Shown here: one piece after another, positions 8,310 through 17,711 of the stretch
Numbering within the stretch: position 1 is the stretch's first letter
Layout: every line of letters begins with the position of its first letter
Source: Neobacillus sp. OS1-2
GTDB taxonomy: Bacteria; Bacillota; Bacilli; Bacillales; Cytobacillaceae
Reading direction: 5' to 3'
DNA: 64,000 bases
Assembly: GCF_030915505.1 (NCBI RefSeq)
Contig: NZ_CP133265.1
Location: 2,384,001-2,448,000 of the forward strand
The notes under the pieces: generated by a model
What the model was told of the DNA's origin: nothing
The model's database searches: none
What the model saw: only the letters and a program-made list of their open reading frames with translations
Program-made: the position numbers and the translations under genes

Positions 8310-9767
8310 GTGAGTTTATTTGATTATAAAGTTGCGGATTTACACGAGTTAATACATAAAAAGGAACTTAAGGTTACGGATCTAGTAGATGAATCTTATA
8401 AACGAATCGGCGCAGTCGAGGACAAAGTCCAGGCTTTTTTAACGTTGGATGAAGAACAAGCCAGAAAAACGGCAAATGCATTTGATGAAAAGCTAAACAC
8501 AGCCACTGAAAAAGGATTGTTGTTCGGAATGCCGATTGGGGTGAAGGATAACATTGTAACAAAAGGCTTACGAACAACCTGTGCGAGTAAAATACTTGAA
8601 AACTTTGATCCAATATACGATGCAACCGTCGTGCAAAAGCTGCAACAGGCAGAAACGGTGACGATCGGGAAACTAAACATGGACGAGTTTGCCATGGGTT
8701 CATCAAATGAAAACTCAGCATTTAAAAAGACCCGCAATCCGTGGGATCTTGACCGGGTGCCAGGGGGGTCTTCAGGCGGTTCAGCAGCGTCAGTTGCCGC
8801 AGGGGAAGTGCTATTTTCATTAGGATCCGATACAGGCGGTTCGATTCGCCAGCCTGCATCGTTCTGTGGCGTTGTCGGTATGAAGCCGACATATGGCCGT
8901 GTTTCTCGATTTGGTCTTGTTGCGTTTGCATCATCCCTTGATCAAATTGGACCAATTACGAGAACCGTTGAGGACAATGCCTATCTATTACAAGCAATCT
9001 CAGGGCTTGACCCAATGGACTCGACATCTGCAAATGTGGCTGTTCCAAACTTTACTGCAGCATTAACTGGCGACGTAAAAGGTCTCAAAATCGCTGTGCC
9101 AAAAGAATATCTTGGCGAAGGTGTTAGCGAAACGGTTCGTCAATCTGTGTTAAATGCGCTTAAAGTTCTTGAAGGTCTTGGTGCAGTTTGGGAAGAAGTT
9201 TCATTGCCACATTCTAAATACGCTTTAGCAGCTTATTATTTACTTTCTTCATCTGAGGCATCGGCAAACCTTTCCCGTTTTGACGGTGTACGCTACGGTT
9301 ACCGGACTCAAGATGCTGAAAGCTTAATTGATTTATATAAAAAGACACGTGCAGAAGGCTTCGGTGATGAAGTGAAACGGCGGATTATGCTCGGAACGTT
9401 TGCGCTAAGCTCAGGCTACTATGATGCTTATTATAAAAAAGCACAACAGGTCCGGACTTTGATTAAGAAGGACTTTGAAGATCTATTTGCCAAATTTGAT
9501 GTCATTGTTGGGCCGACAACGCCAACGCCTGCTTTTAAAATCGGTGAAAAGATCGAAGACCCGTTAACCATGTACGTGAATGATATTTTAACCATTCCTT
9601 TGAATCTAGCTGGTTTGCCAGGGATCTCCGTTCCATGCGGTTTTGATGCGGGTCTGCCGCTGGGATTACAAATCATTGGCAAGTATTTTGATGAAGAGAC
9701 AGTATACCGTGCGGCCCATGCGTTCGAGCAAGCAACAGACTTTTATAAACAAAAGCCGGAATTATAG
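8310..9767 (+). CDS. gatA: Asp-tRNA(Asn)/Glu-tRNA(Gln) amidotransferase subunit A
   Basis: A 485-residue amidase-signature protein. The Ser-cisSer-Lys catalytic residues are visible as Lys79 in GVKDN, Ser154 in PGGSSGGSA and Ser178 in [10 protein letters not shown]. GatA releases ammonia from glutamine and channels it to GatB. The gene begins with GTG, 10 bases after a strong GGAGG. It is full length and without anomalies, and gatB follows closely. Confidence 0.97.
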   Translation: MSLFDYKVADLHELIHKKELKVTDLVDESYKRIGAVEDKVQAFLTLDEEQARKTANAFDEKLNTATEKGLLFGMPIGVKDNIVTKGLRTTCASKILENFDPIYDATVVQKLQQAETVTIGKLNMDEFAMGSSNENSAFKKTRNPWDLDRVPGGSSGGSAASVAAGEVLFSLGSDTGGSIRQPASFCGVVGMKPTYGRVSRFGLVAFASSLDQIGPITRTVEDNAYLLQAISGLDPMDSTSANVAVPNFTAALTGDVKGLKIAVPKEYLGEGVSETVRQSVLNALKVLEGLGAVWEEVSLPHSKYALAAYYLLSSSEASANLSRFDGVRYGYRTQDAESLIDLYKKTRAEGFGDEVKRRIMLGTFALSSGYYDAYYKKAQQVRTLIKKDFEDLFAKFDVIVGPTTPTPAFKIGEKIEDPLTMYVNDILTIPLNLAGLPGISVPCGFDAGLPLGLQIIGKYFDEETVYRAAHAFEQATDFYKQKPEL

Positions 9768-9779
9768 GGGGTGAAAACA

Positions 9780-11207
9780 ATGGAATTTGAAACAGTGATT
9801 GGACTTGAGGTCCATGTTGAGTTAAAAACAGATTCAAAAATCTTCTCAGCGAGTCCAAACCATTTTGGCGCTGAGCCGAATACGAATACGAGTGTCATTG
9901 ATTTAGGATATCCAGGGGTTTTGCCTGTCCTTAATAAAAAGGCAGTTGAATTCGGAATGAAAGCGGCAATGGCGATAAACTGCGAAGTCGCGACCCATAC
10001 GAAGTTTGACCGCAAGAACTATTTTTACCCAGATAATCCAAAGGCCTACCAAATCTCTCAGTTTGACAAGCCAATCGGCGAGCATGGCTGGATTGAGATT
10101 GAGGTAAATGGGTATACGAAACGGATTGGAATTACACGAATTCATTTGGAAGAGGATGCCGGAAAGCTGAACCATGGCAAGGGTTATTCCTTGGTTGACT
10201 ACAACCGCCAAGGTACACCGCTAGTAGAAATTGTTTCAGAGCCGGACATCCGTACCCCTGATGAAGCCTATGCGTATCTTGAAAAATTAAAGTCCATTAT
10301 TCAATACACAGGCGTTTCCGATTGTAAAATGGAAGAGGGTTCACTCCGTTGTGACGCCAATATTTCGATTCGTCCGGTAGGACAAAAGGAATTTGGAACG
10401 AAAACGGAATTGAAGAACCTAAACTCTTTCAACTTTGTCCGCAAAGGTCTTGAGTATGAAGAGAAACGTCAACGAGAAGTTGTTTCTGCGGGTGGAGTAA
10501 TTGATCAGGAAACACGCCGCTTTGACGAATCAACCGGAGCTACGTTATTAATGAGGGTGAAAGAAGGTTCGGACGATTATCGTTACTTCCCAGAACCAGA
10601 TTTGCTCGATTTGTATATTGACGAAGACTGGAAAGCGCGAATTCGTGCTGAAATCCCGGAACTTCCAGATGAAAGACAAAAACGTTATGTGGAGGAACTC
10701 GGATTACCCGTTTATGATGCCAAGGTTTTAACAGTAACGAAAGAGATGGCTGATTTCTTTGAAGCCACCGTTGCTGGGGGTGCCGATGCAAAGCTTGCTT
10801 CTAACTGGATCATGGGTGATGTTTCCGCCTATTTGAATGCTGAGTCGAAGGAACTTGACCAGGTTGCTTTAACTCCACAGGGCTTAGCGGGAATGATTAA
10901 GTTGATTGAAAATGGTACGATTTCATCAAAGATTGCCAAGACAGTTTTTCAAGAGTTAATCGAAAACGGCGGCGATGCTGAGAAAATCGTAAAGGACAAA
11001 GGGCTCGTGCAAATTTCCGATGAGGGAACCCTCTTGAAAGTTATTTCTGAAGTCCTTGATGCCAATCCACAATCCATTGAAGATTTTAAGAATGGCAAAA
11101 ATAAAGCAGTCGGTTTCCTTGTTGGACAGCTGATGAAGGCGACAAAAGGACAAGCCAATCCACAAATTGTTAATAAATTGTTACAGCAGGAATTACAAAA
11201 ACGTTAA
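9780..11207 (+). CDS. gatB: Asp-tRNA(Asn)/Glu-tRNA(Gln) amidotransferase subunit B
   Basis: A 475-residue GatB whose first residues, [17 protein letters not shown], align directly with B. subtilis GatB. The ATG at 9780 is therefore chosen over an in-frame GTG 9 bases upstream that is part of the GGGGGTG ribosome binding site. The cradle domain has HLEEDAGKL and [11 protein letters not shown]; the C-terminal tail domain ends in [13 protein letters not shown]. GatB phosphorylates and amidates the mischarged tRNA. It is the last gene of the operon; a terminator follows about 90 bases later. Confidence 0.97.
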   Translation: MEFETVIGLEVHVELKTDSKIFSASPNHFGAEPNTNTSVIDLGYPGVLPVLNKKAVEFGMKAAMAINCEVATHTKFDRKNYFYPDNPKAYQISQFDKPIGEHGWIEIEVNGYTKRIGITRIHLEEDAGKLNHGKGYSLVDYNRQGTPLVEIVSEPDIRTPDEAYAYLEKLKSIIQYTGVSDCKMEEGSLRCDANISIRPVGQKEFGTKTELKNLNSFNFVRKGLEYEEKRQREVVSAGGVIDQETRRFDESTGATLLMRVKEGSDDYRYFPEPDLLDLYIDEDWKARIRAEIPELPDERQKRYVEELGLPVYDAKVLTVTKEMADFFEATVAGGADAKLASNWIMGDVSAYLNAESKELDQVALTPQGLAGMIKLIENGTISSKIAKTVFQELIENGGDAEKIVKDKGLVQISDEGTLLKVISEVLDANPQSIEDFKNGKNKAVGFLVGQLMKATKGQANPQIVNKLLQQELQKR

Positions 11208-11296
11208 ATAAGAAATGCGCAAGCGACCTGTTCAGAGGCGTATGGCCTGGAGCTAAACATTTCTCAAAGCCGTAACTTATAAATTCTTAATAAGAA

Positions 11297-11329
11297 AGCT
11301 GGCAGATCCTCCGTCTGTCAGCTATTTTT
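11297..11329 (+). terminator. intrinsic terminator after gatCAB
   Basis: AGCTGGCAGA pairs with TCTGTCAGCT around a 7-base loop, followed by ATTTTTG. Confidence 0.75.
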
Positions 11330-11730
11330 GTGAGAAAAAAGTCGAACGAATTTCGACATTTCATTTTTCAATTTCCCGGGAAAAAATCAAGAGTTATATG
11401 GATTTTAACCATGGCTAATTAAACGTTTGGTTAAAAGGGAAATAGGGGAATGCAAGTCGAAATATGTATTATGAACGGCATTGTGATGTATTTCGTCATG
11501 GTTCACAGATAAAACTATATAATTGATTCTCAAATTCGACATTATTTTTACTGATTTTAAGAATAAAAACCTTTATTTATAAGCCCTGATAGCATTTTAA
11601 TCAAACATTTGATTGGTTTATTTTTTCTTAACTAATCGTTTGGTTAAAAGTACCAAAATCTTTGATATAACAGACTTTTCTTACTGAAACTACTAAGAAT
11701 TTTGTTGAAAATTGGTTGTAACATAAAAAA
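11330..11730. repeat. element A: ~390 bp non-coding repeat with operator-like palindromes
   Basis: This fills most of the 568-base gap between gatB and the VOC gene. It matches element B (46811-47211). Landmarks lie at the same offset from the left anchor GTCGAACGAATTTCGAC (11341): a first palindrome at +76, GTCGAAA at +115, TTCGTCAT at +151, GACAT at +197, AATCAAACATTTGATT at +258, TAACTAATCGTTTGGTTA at +288 and TTTGTTG at +360. The two copies therefore align without a gap at all landmarks tested, though many positions between them differ. Further palindromes are TTTCCCGGGAAA and GTCGAA/TTCGAC. No reading frame or good ribosome site is visible. Confidence 0.85.
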
Positions 11731-11775
11731 TGAAAGGGTTTCTTAAAATTTATTTAGATACCCTCCTCTAATCAT

Positions 11776-12207
11776 TTAAAATGAAATCATCGCTCCGCGT
11801 TCATCAAAGACAGAGCTTGGATTCCACGCCACTTCCCATAAATTGTTTTCAGGGTCGGCAAAATAGGCGGTGCGTCCGCCCCAAAAGGCATCACTTGGTT
11901 CCCGTAATATTTTCCCGCCGACCTTGCGAACCTCTTCAATCGTTGTATCCACCTGAGCAGACTCCTCCACGTTTATCGCAAAGGACACAGGGCGATAGGT
12001 TTCAGGAGAATGCGCTAGTTCTATTCCGGCATCCTTTGCTAACTCGGCAATGGGGAACAATGAAAGCAGAACCCCAGCCGTCTTAAAGACAGCATATTGA
12101 TCAGAGCTAAATTCTGTTTCTTCCCAGCCTAGCGATTTGTAAAAAGCACGTAGAACAGGTAAATCAAATGCACCTACTGTAAGCAAGCTTACTCTTTGAG
12201 GAATCAT
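11776..12207 (-). CDS. VOC (glyoxalase/bleomycin resistance) family protein
   Basis: A 143-residue protein of two beta-alpha-beta-beta-beta modules, the vicinal-oxygen-chelate fold. Visible blocks are VGAFDLPVLRAFYKSLGWEE at the start, GGRTAYFADPENNLWEVAWN near the end, and SFAINVEES in the middle. Substrate and metal use cannot be predicted; the close variants are usually annotated only as glyoxalase-like. It has a GGAGG site 8-9 bases before the ATG. Its stop lies about 45 bases from repeat element A. It stands alone on the minus strand, after the putP gene and its terminator. Confidence 0.75.
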   Translation of the reverse strand: MIPQRVSLLTVGAFDLPVLRAFYKSLGWEETEFSSDQYAVFKTAGVLLSLFPIAELAKDAGIELAHSPETYRPVSFAINVEESAQVDTTIEEVRKVGGKILREPSDAFWGGRTAYFADPENNLWEVAWNPSSVFDERGAMISF

Positions 12208-12295
12208 TATTTTATACCTCCATTTTAGTATTTGTCCTTGTAACTGTTCTTCAATTGGTTATTATTCTCCTTCTTAATAGGAGAATACGGATATG

Positions 12296-12333
12296 ACGGA
12301 AAAACGCTCGGATTCATTAAATCCGAGCGTTTC
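12296..12333 (-). terminator. intrinsic terminator after putP
   Basis: AAACGCTCGGATT and AATCCGAGCGTTT pair around a 5-base loop. On the minus strand the stem is followed by TTTTTCC. Confidence 0.85.
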
Positions 12334-12340
12334 CTATGCA

Positions 12341-13834
12341 TTATTCTTGTTTTAACAAACGGACACTTTCATTAAATTCTTTTTCAATAGTCTCGTTCTT
12401 CTTGTAAGTAAGTAGGCTGACAACAACAGCCACAATTAGATTTAAAACAAATCCTGGAACGATTTCATAAAGTGATTCGCCGAAAAGAACTTTACCAAGG
12501 TCACCATTTTTCCAGACGATAACGGTAACGGCTCCGACAATCATGCCGAACAAGGCGCCCCAGTTTGTGATCTTTTTCCAAAATAGACTTAGCAGAATAA
12601 TAGGACCAAAGGCAGCTCCAAATCCTGCCCATGCATATGCGACCAGATCTAATATGGTACTATTTTGTTTGAAGGCAAGTGCTGAAGCGATAATCGCGAC
12701 GAGAAGGACGGCCATTCTTCCTAAGAAAACAAGATGTTTATCCTTTGCGTCTTTATTCATGACGACTTTGTACAGATCTTCAACAAGTGCACTTGATGTT
12801 ACAATTAACTGTGAAGAGATTGTACTCATAATCGCTGCTAGAATCGCAGCCAATGCAAATCCTGCAAAAATAGGGTGGAATAAAATCTGACTAAGTTCAA
12901 TGAAAACGGCTTCAGGATTTTCTAAGACATGCTGTGGATTATTATGAAAATAGGCGATACCAATTAATCCTGTAAAGATGGTGCCGATAAGTGAGATAAT
13001 CATCCAGCCCATCCCAATTCGACGTGCACTCTTCGTTTCTTTTATCGTTTTGATAGCCATAAAGCGGACGATAATATGCGGTTGTCCGAAATAGCCAAGG
13101 CCCCAAGCCATCGCTGAGATGATGCCAATCCCTGTTGTCCCTTTTAATAAGTCTAATCTTGTAGGATCAATTGCACGCACGGTATCAAACGTTTCTGCTG
13201 GACCGCCAGTACTGAAGATTCCAATAGCTGGAACAAGCAGCAGGGCAATCAACATCATTAGGCCTTGAATAAAGTCAGTATAACTAACAGCCAGGAACCC
13301 GCCGAATAAGGTGTAGGCAACAACAACACCGCCCACGATATACAGGCCAGTATGGTAGCTTGTTCCAAATGAACTTTCAAAAAATACGGCTCCTGAAACC
13401 ATCCCCGATGAAACATAGAAAGTAAAGAATAGAAGAATAACAATACCTGAAACGATTCGGAGTAGTTTCGTTTTGTCTTTAAAGCGATTCTCGAGATAGC
13501 TTGGAATCGTAATTGAATCATTTGCAACCTGAGTGTATGACCGCAGGCGTGGTGCAACCAGGAGCCAGTTTAGGTATGCCCCGATGGTTAAACCAACGGC
13601 AATCCATGCGTCGGCTAAACCGGTTACATAAATACCTCCAGGTAGACCCATCAAAAGCCAACCGCTCATGTCAGCGGCGCCGGCACTCAAGGCAGTTACA
13701 GCAGGCCCTAATGACCTTCCCCCAAGCATGTAATCTGTCAGATTGCTCGTTTTTCGATAGGAATACCAGCCGATGAATAACATCATGGCGATGTAGACTC
13801 CAATCGAAACCAGCTGTAGTGAAACATTGGACAT
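12341..13834 (-). CDS. putP: sodium/proline symporter
   Basis: A 497-residue sodium:solute symporter with about 13 hydrophobic segments and the PutP/OpuE signature blocks YMLGGRSLGPAVTALSAGAA, DMSGWLLMGLPG and GYFGQPHIIVRFMA. It imports proline with Na+ for nutrition or osmoprotection. A GGGGG site precedes the ATG. In B. subtilis opuE lies next to gatCAB, as here, which supports orthology to OpuE; PutP and OpuE cannot be separated by eye. Confidence 0.92.
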   Translation of the reverse strand: MSNVSLQLVSIGVYIAMMLFIGWYSYRKTSNLTDYMLGGRSLGPAVTALSAGAADMSGWLLMGLPGGIYVTGLADAWIAVGLTIGAYLNWLLVAPRLRSYTQVANDSITIPSYLENRFKDKTKLLRIVSGIVILLFFTFYVSSGMVSGAVFFESSFGTSYHTGLYIVGGVVVAYTLFGGFLAVSYTDFIQGLMMLIALLLVPAIGIFSTGGPAETFDTVRAIDPTRLDLLKGTTGIGIISAMAWGLGYFGQPHIIVRFMAIKTIKETKSARRIGMGWMIISLIGTIFTGLIGIAYFHNNPQHVLENPEAVFIELSQILFHPIFAGFALAAILAAIMSTISSQLIVTSSALVEDLYKVVMNKDAKDKHLVFLGRMAVLLVAIIASALAFKQNSTILDLVAYAWAGFGAAFGPIILLSLFWKKITNWGALFGMIVGAVTVIVWKNGDLGKVLFGESLYEIVPGFVLNLIVAVVVSLLTYKKNETIEKEFNESVRLLKQE

Positions 13835-14060
13835 ATATTTACCCCCTTTGTTATCGATAGAAAATAATTCAAATAATATTTCCTATATAAAAAATATTCT
13901 ATCAATTTTATTATCCCATTTCTAGTGTTAAAAAATTGCTTTTTTGAAATAGGAAAATGTACTTGTAGAATAACAATAGAAAGTGAACAGAAAGCAGTTC
14001 TTTTGTAACGGATGCTTGAAACAGTTATCATTATAGAAAATGGAAGGGGTGTGGGATAAG

Positions 14061-14612
14061 ATGGATTTAAATGCCTGGTTTCACAAGGGTTTGACTGCGT
14101 CGGAGTATATTGGTTTGATGAGGCAGAATAAAGAAGAAATGCTTCAAATTTATGAAGGGTTTTCTTTAAGCGATGCTGATAAAGAAAAGCTCCAGGACGT
14201 GAGAGCCCGAAACTTGCGTGCGATTGTCCTAACAGAGGATTGGTGCGGGGATGCGCTGCTGAATAATCCCATTTTGATGAGGATAGCCGAAGCAGCGGGT
14301 ATCGAACTTCATTTTGTTCTTCGTGACCAAAATCTCGAGTTGATGGATCAATACTTAACGAATGGTACTTCACGTGCGATTCCTATCTTTATTTTTATAA
14401 ATGAAGAAGGCGGTGAAGTAGCGGTTTGGGGCCCAAGAGCAGCTGAAATGCAGGCGCTTGTGATGGAAAGGCGTGCGGGGCTGCCAGATAAGGATGCAGC
14501 AGATTTTCAGGAGAAGCAAATGGAAGTGTATAAGCAGCTGAAGGTGGAATATCAGACAGATTCGGCGATTTGGCAAACCGTTGCGAATAGTATTATGGCT
14601 AAGCTTATATAA
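14061..14612 (+). CDS. thioredoxin family protein (Thioredoxin_9-like)
   Basis: A 183-residue cytoplasmic protein with a thioredoxin-like core. The redox segment reads VLTEDWCGDALLNNP, so only the first cysteine of the usual CxxC is present (CGDA). The cis-proline region SRAIPIFIFINEEG is present. This matches a widespread Bacillus family of unknown partner, often named thioredoxin family protein. The ATG at 14061 follows a GAAGGGGTG site; an in-frame ATG at 14040 would precede it. A single-cysteine active site suggests a role other than disulfide exchange, possibly thiol binding or glutaredoxin-like reduction. Confidence 0.7.
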   Translation: MDLNAWFHKGLTASEYIGLMRQNKEEMLQIYEGFSLSDADKEKLQDVRARNLRAIVLTEDWCGDALLNNPILMRIAEAAGIELHFVLRDQNLELMDQYLTNGTSRAIPIFIFINEEGGEVAVWGPRAAEMQALVMERRAGLPDKDAADFQEKQMEVYKQLKVEYQTDSAIWQTVANSIMAKLI

Positions 14613-14650
14613 AAAGAATCCCGGTGGATGGTTCCGCCGGGATTCTTTTT
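14611..14650. terminator. bidirectional terminator between thioredoxin-like gene and plsY
   Basis: AAAAAGAATCCCGG and CCGGGATTCTTTTT flank an imperfect inner stem; it works on both strands. Confidence 0.9.
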
Positions 14651-15269
14651 AAAATCCGCTGTTCTTTGGAGGGATACGGTCGTTCATTACGTTTTTATCA
14701 TTAATTTTTGGTTCGATTCCAAGGATGAAGTTGCGAATGTTGGAGCGGTGCAGAAAAATTAAAAATAAAGAGAATAATAAAAAGATAAGTTCTAGTTCAA
14801 GACTTGGGGAAATGAATGAATAGGTAAGCATACTCAGGCCAACTGAAATGGAGCCGAAAAATACATATTTTGATAAAAGGATTACAAAAAAGAAGGTAAC
14901 ATAGGCGATGATGAGCAATGGAAAGTTTGCAATTAAAAGTGCGCCTGCGGTTGTTGCAATGGCTTTTCCGCCTCTGAAACCTGCAAAAATCGGGAAGCAA
15001 TGACCGACAACTGCCATTAGCCCAAAATACAGTGGTTCTGTATGAAGGTTAAAATGGATTGGCAGATACGTCGCCAAGGCTCCTTTGGTTAAGTCGATGA
15101 TAAGGACGAAGATCGCTGATTTCTTGCCGAGTACCCTTAAGGTGTTGGTTGCACCGGGATTTTTGCTGCCGTGGTCGCGAATATCGACACCAAAGACTAG
15201 TTTCCCCACAATGAGGGCGGTGGGGATGCTTCCAATTAAGTAAGAGGCAAGGAGAAGCACCCAAAACAT
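14649..15269 (-). CDS. plsY: acyl-phosphate:glycerol-3-phosphate acyltransferase
   Basis: A 206-residue polytopic membrane protein. The three PlsY motifs are visible: SYLIGSIPTALIVGKL near the N-terminus, GSKNPGATNTLRVLGKKSA (motif 1 region) and GHCFPIFAGFRGGKAIAT (motif 2). PlsY transfers acyl groups from acyl-phosphate to glycerol-3-phosphate in the first acylation of phospholipid synthesis. The ATG at 15269 lies 8 bases after AAGGGAG; a GTG 9 bases earlier overlaps that site. The motif 1 reading GSKNPGATN differs from the common GSGNLGATN, so it may be a second PlsY paralogue rather than the sole essential copy. Confidence 0.85.
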   Translation of the reverse strand: MFWVLLLASYLIGSIPTALIVGKLVFGVDIRDHGSKNPGATNTLRVLGKKSAIFVLIIDLTKGALATYLPIHFNLHTEPLYFGLMAVVGHCFPIFAGFRGGKAIATTAGALLIANFPLLIIAYVTFFFVILLSKYVFFGSISVGLSMLTYSFISPSLELELIFLLFSLFLIFLHRSNIRNFILGIEPKINDKNVMNDRIPPKNSGF

Positions 15270-15511
15270 ATGAATCACTCCCTTCTAATAATTTTTTTTA
15301 TACTACTATTCTATCATAAATAATTGGTACTATTTTGGTAAAATCCCATTACCAGGGAATGCACTATTATACATATATATTGGGTTTTTGGACTAATAGA
15401 ATAGTCTTTTTGGACGTGCGGGCTTGTTCTGGCACGTTTTTTGGTATGATAAAGATTCATTAAACTTTTAAAAAAAGGTGTAGGGGTTCAGAGAAATCGA
15501 AACGTCTATTC

Positions 15512-16090
15512 ATGTGTAAGGTAAAAAGAAAGGGGGAGAGAACGATTAGTGATACAGCCTTAATAGAAAAAGTGCTGGAAGGCAATGATCATGCCTTTCG
15601 CCTTTTGGTTGAGAAGTACCGCAATGATGTGTTCCGGACTGTCTTTGCTGTTCTTCGTGATCAAAAGGAAGCGGAAGACGCTGCACAAGAAGTGTTTATG
15701 AAAATTTACACCTCTCTCCCCAAATATGAACATCAAGGGTTTAAAACATGGATGACACGGATTGCTGTTAACCATGCGATAGATGTAAAACGAAAGCAGG
15801 CAAGAAGAAGAGAGGACGTAGTGGATGCGCTCGAGCAAGAGGCATTAGCGACGCCGAGGGATAGTGTTGAAAAGGAAATTATTGAGATGGACCAACGCCA
15901 TCTGGTTCGGAAAAAGCTGAATGAAGTGCCGGAGAATTACCGCGAAGTGATTTATGGATTCTACATAGCTGAGAAAAGCTATCAGCAAATGGCAGAGGAA
16001 CAAAATGTCCAGGTGAAGACAATTGAAACGAAGCTATACCGGGCGCGAAGTTGGATGAAAAAGAATTGGAAGGAGGACGATTTTTCATGA
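15512..16090 (+). CDS. ECF-type RNA polymerase sigma factor
   Basis: A sigma-70 family protein of up to 192 residues with only regions 2 and 4. Region 2 reads RDQKEAEDAAQEVFMKIYTSL and GFKTWMTRIAVNHAIDVKRK; region 4 reads PENYREVIYGFYIAEKSYQQMAEE and VKTIETKLYRARSWMKK. It is followed by its probable zinc anti-sigma factor with a 4-base overlap. Start selection is unclear: the ATG at 15512 has a poor ribosome site, while a strong AAAGGGGGAG lies 8 bases before an ATT codon at 15545, where the conserved region begins (SDTALIEKVLEGND). An extended -10 element TGGTATGAT lies near 15447. The regulon is unknown; cell-envelope stress is a reasonable inference from the membrane-protein neighbours. 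Confidence 0.88.
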   Translation: MCKVKRKGERTISDTALIEKVLEGNDHAFRLLVEKYRNDVFRTVFAVLRDQKEAEDAAQEVFMKIYTSLPKYEHQGFKTWMTRIAVNHAIDVKRKQARRREDVVDALEQEALATPRDSVEKEIIEMDQRHLVRKKLNEVPENYREVIYGFYIAEKSYQQMAEEQNVQVKTIETKLYRARSWMKKNWKEDDFS

Positions 16091-16635
16091 AGCATTATAG
16101 TTACGATGAATGGATGCAATATGTGAAGGACGAAATCAAAGACACAGATCGTGAACAGCTAGAAAACCACTTATATACATGCGACCAATGCCTAGAGGAC
16201 TACCTACAAGCAATCACAGCCAATGAAACATCCCTTCCAGTTCTCTCAAGCGAAAACAGCTTCACAGACCAAGTAATGGCGAAAGTGGTGCCTGCTCTGG
16301 TGGTGCCTGACACCGTAAACGATTTAAGTACTATGGAAACAGTTAGATTGGTGCCTGACACCAATAACACTAATAACACTAATAACACTATTAACACCAC
16401 GAGTAGCAGGAAAAAGCCTTTTTATCAGCAGGCGGTGTTTCATTATTTGTTGGCGGCGGCGGCGACGATTGTTCTGATGTTTTCGGGGGCATTTCAATCA
16501 CTCGCGACTTATGCGAGTTCGTTAGAAACTCCACAGCACGTACAGGAAAAAAAGTCTTCTGTGACGGAAGGCGTTATTAATAAAACATTTGCATGGATGG
16601 ATTCACTAGAAAAAAAGGAGGCAGATAAGAAATGA
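16087..16635 (+). CDS. zinc-containing anti-sigma factor, membrane-anchored
   Basis: A 182-residue protein with an N-terminal zf-HC2 anti-sigma domain: His28, Cys32 and Cys35 form the HxxxCxxC motif. A low-complexity linker follows (about residues 70-108), then one transmembrane helix (FHYLLAAAATIVLMFSG) and an extracytoplasmic tail. It should hold the upstream sigma factor at the membrane until a signal releases it. The ATG at 16087 overlaps the sigma stop (ATGA), and GGAAGGAGG precedes it. The linker is encoded by two GGTGCCTGACACC palindromes and a 9-bp tandem repeat, so VPDT appears twice and NTN three times; it looks like a repeat insertion tolerated in frame. Confidence 0.85.
   Translation: MKHYSYDEWMQYVKDEIKDTDREQLENHLYTCDQCLEDYLQAITANETSLPVLSSENSFTDQVMAKVVPALVVPDTVNDLSTMETVRLVPDTNNTNNTNNTINTTSSRKKPFYQQAVFHYLLAAAATIVLMFSGAFQSLATYASSLETPQHVQEKKSSVTEGVINKTFAWMDSLEKKEADKK
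16302..16398. repeat. palindromes and 9-bp tandem repeat inside the anti-sigma coding sequence
   Basis: GGTGCCTGACACC occurs at 16302-16314 and again within TTGGTGCCTGACACCAA at 16348-16364. Three exact copies of AATAACACT (16363-16389) and one degenerate copy follow directly. The inserted length keeps the frame. Confidence 0.85.
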
Positions 16636-17711
16636 AAAATTCCACGAAGGCTTTAACATTATCGCTTTTTCCTGGCCTTGGTCATATTTATTTCGGCAAC
16701 ATGTTTCGCGGGGTGATGTACCTTCTATCGGTTATTGGCCTAGCGTTTGTAACGGTTGTTGCATTATTTACAAATAATGAGGAAGTGGCAATTCTTGCCT
16801 TTATGGCAGGTATCTTCCTATATTTGATTAGCTTTATTGATATGGGTGTACAGATTTCAAAACAAAAGAAAGCTTTGACGGAAACAAATCCTGAATACGG
16901 GAACACCAAGGCAAGCCAGGACTCAGAACGTTTTTATACCATTGTCTTATCGTTTATCCCGGGCCTTGGTCATTTTCAACTGGGTTTAATGAATCGAGGC
17001 TTAACCCTACTGGCCACTTTTTTCGGCCTTGGTGCCATGGTCATATTTATTACGGCGCTTGCTAGCCGGGAAGAATTTTTAATCTTTTTAGCCGCACTTC
17101 CCATCATTTGGGTATATGGATTTTTTGATGCAGTGCAACAGGTCAATAAAAAGCAGCGTGGCGAGGAATTAATGGACCGGACGATTTATGAAGATTTTGA
17201 ATTACGGCGAGAGGATGGCAAGAAAAGCAAAGCGATTGCAACGTTTCTTTCAATATTCCCCGGAGCTGGTCACTTGTATCTAGGTTTACAGCGACGCGGC
17301 ATTCAGTTAATGGCAGCGTTCCTATTTTCAGTTTATATCTTAGATGTTTTACGGCTTGGCATCTTTTTATTCCTCATCCCGATTATCTGGTTTTACAGCT
17401 TTTTTGACGCGATGCAAAAGGTGTCCAGGTACGGTGACGAAGCGATTGAAGATGTCCCGATTATCGCCTATTTCCTTAATCATCAAAAATGGGTCGGAAT
17501 TGGACTTATCTTAATGGGGCTTTACTATTTGGTCATGAATGTCCTGCTTCCGGCATTTTCACCACTGTTACAACGATTGATCAATTTCGATGTCATGTAT
17601 TGGATTCAGGGATACCTCCAAACCGGTCTTGTCTGTGTCTTATTGATTGGCGGCGGAATCAAGCTTTTATCAGGAAGTAAACGGAAAAGGGAGGTTAAGA
17701 ATCATGAGTAA
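16632..17711 (+). CDS. membrane protein with three TM2-like repeats
   Basis: A 359-residue polytopic protein made of three homologous units of about 100 residues. Each starts with an S-(L/F/I)-(F/I)-PG-(L/A)-GH-x-x-x-G-x-x-x-RG motif: SLFPGLGHIYFGNMFRG near residue 11, SFIPGLGHFQLGLMNRG near 107 and SIFPGAGHLYLGLQRRG near 208, each followed by two hydrophobic helices ending in a Y/F-SFFDA-type segment. This resembles TM2-domain proteins. Its start overlaps the anti-sigma stop by 4 bases, with AAAAGGAGG upstream, so it is translationally coupled. Function unknown; it may be a sensor or effector of the sigma regulon. Confidence 0.8.
   Translation: MKNSTKALTLSLFPGLGHIYFGNMFRGVMYLLSVIGLAFVTVVALFTNNEEVAILAFMAGIFLYLISFIDMGVQISKQKKALTETNPEYGNTKASQDSERFYTIVLSFIPGLGHFQLGLMNRGLTLLATFFGLGAMVIFITALASREEFLIFLAALPIIWVYGFFDAVQQVNKKQRGEELMDRTIYEDFELRREDGKKSKAIATFLSIFPGAGHLYLGLQRRGIQLMAAFLFSVYILDVLRLGIFLFLIPIIWFYSFFDAMQKVSRYGDEAIEDVPIIAYFLNHQKWVGIGLILMGLYYLVMNVLLPAFSPLLQRLINFDVMYWIQGYLQTGLVCVLLIGGGIKLLSGSKRKREVKNHE

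Noticed and set aside
11213-11270. A GCGCAAGCGACC...GGCCTGGAGCTAAAC stretch after gatB resembling a Bacillus dispersed repeat
   Set aside because: Only one copy is visible in the window and no palindrome was found, so it cannot be supported as a repeat.
13783-14373. A 196-codon minus-strand frame opposite the putP 5' end and the thioredoxin-like gene
   Set aside because: It has no ribosome site, overlaps two real genes and has a composition typical of a shadow frame.
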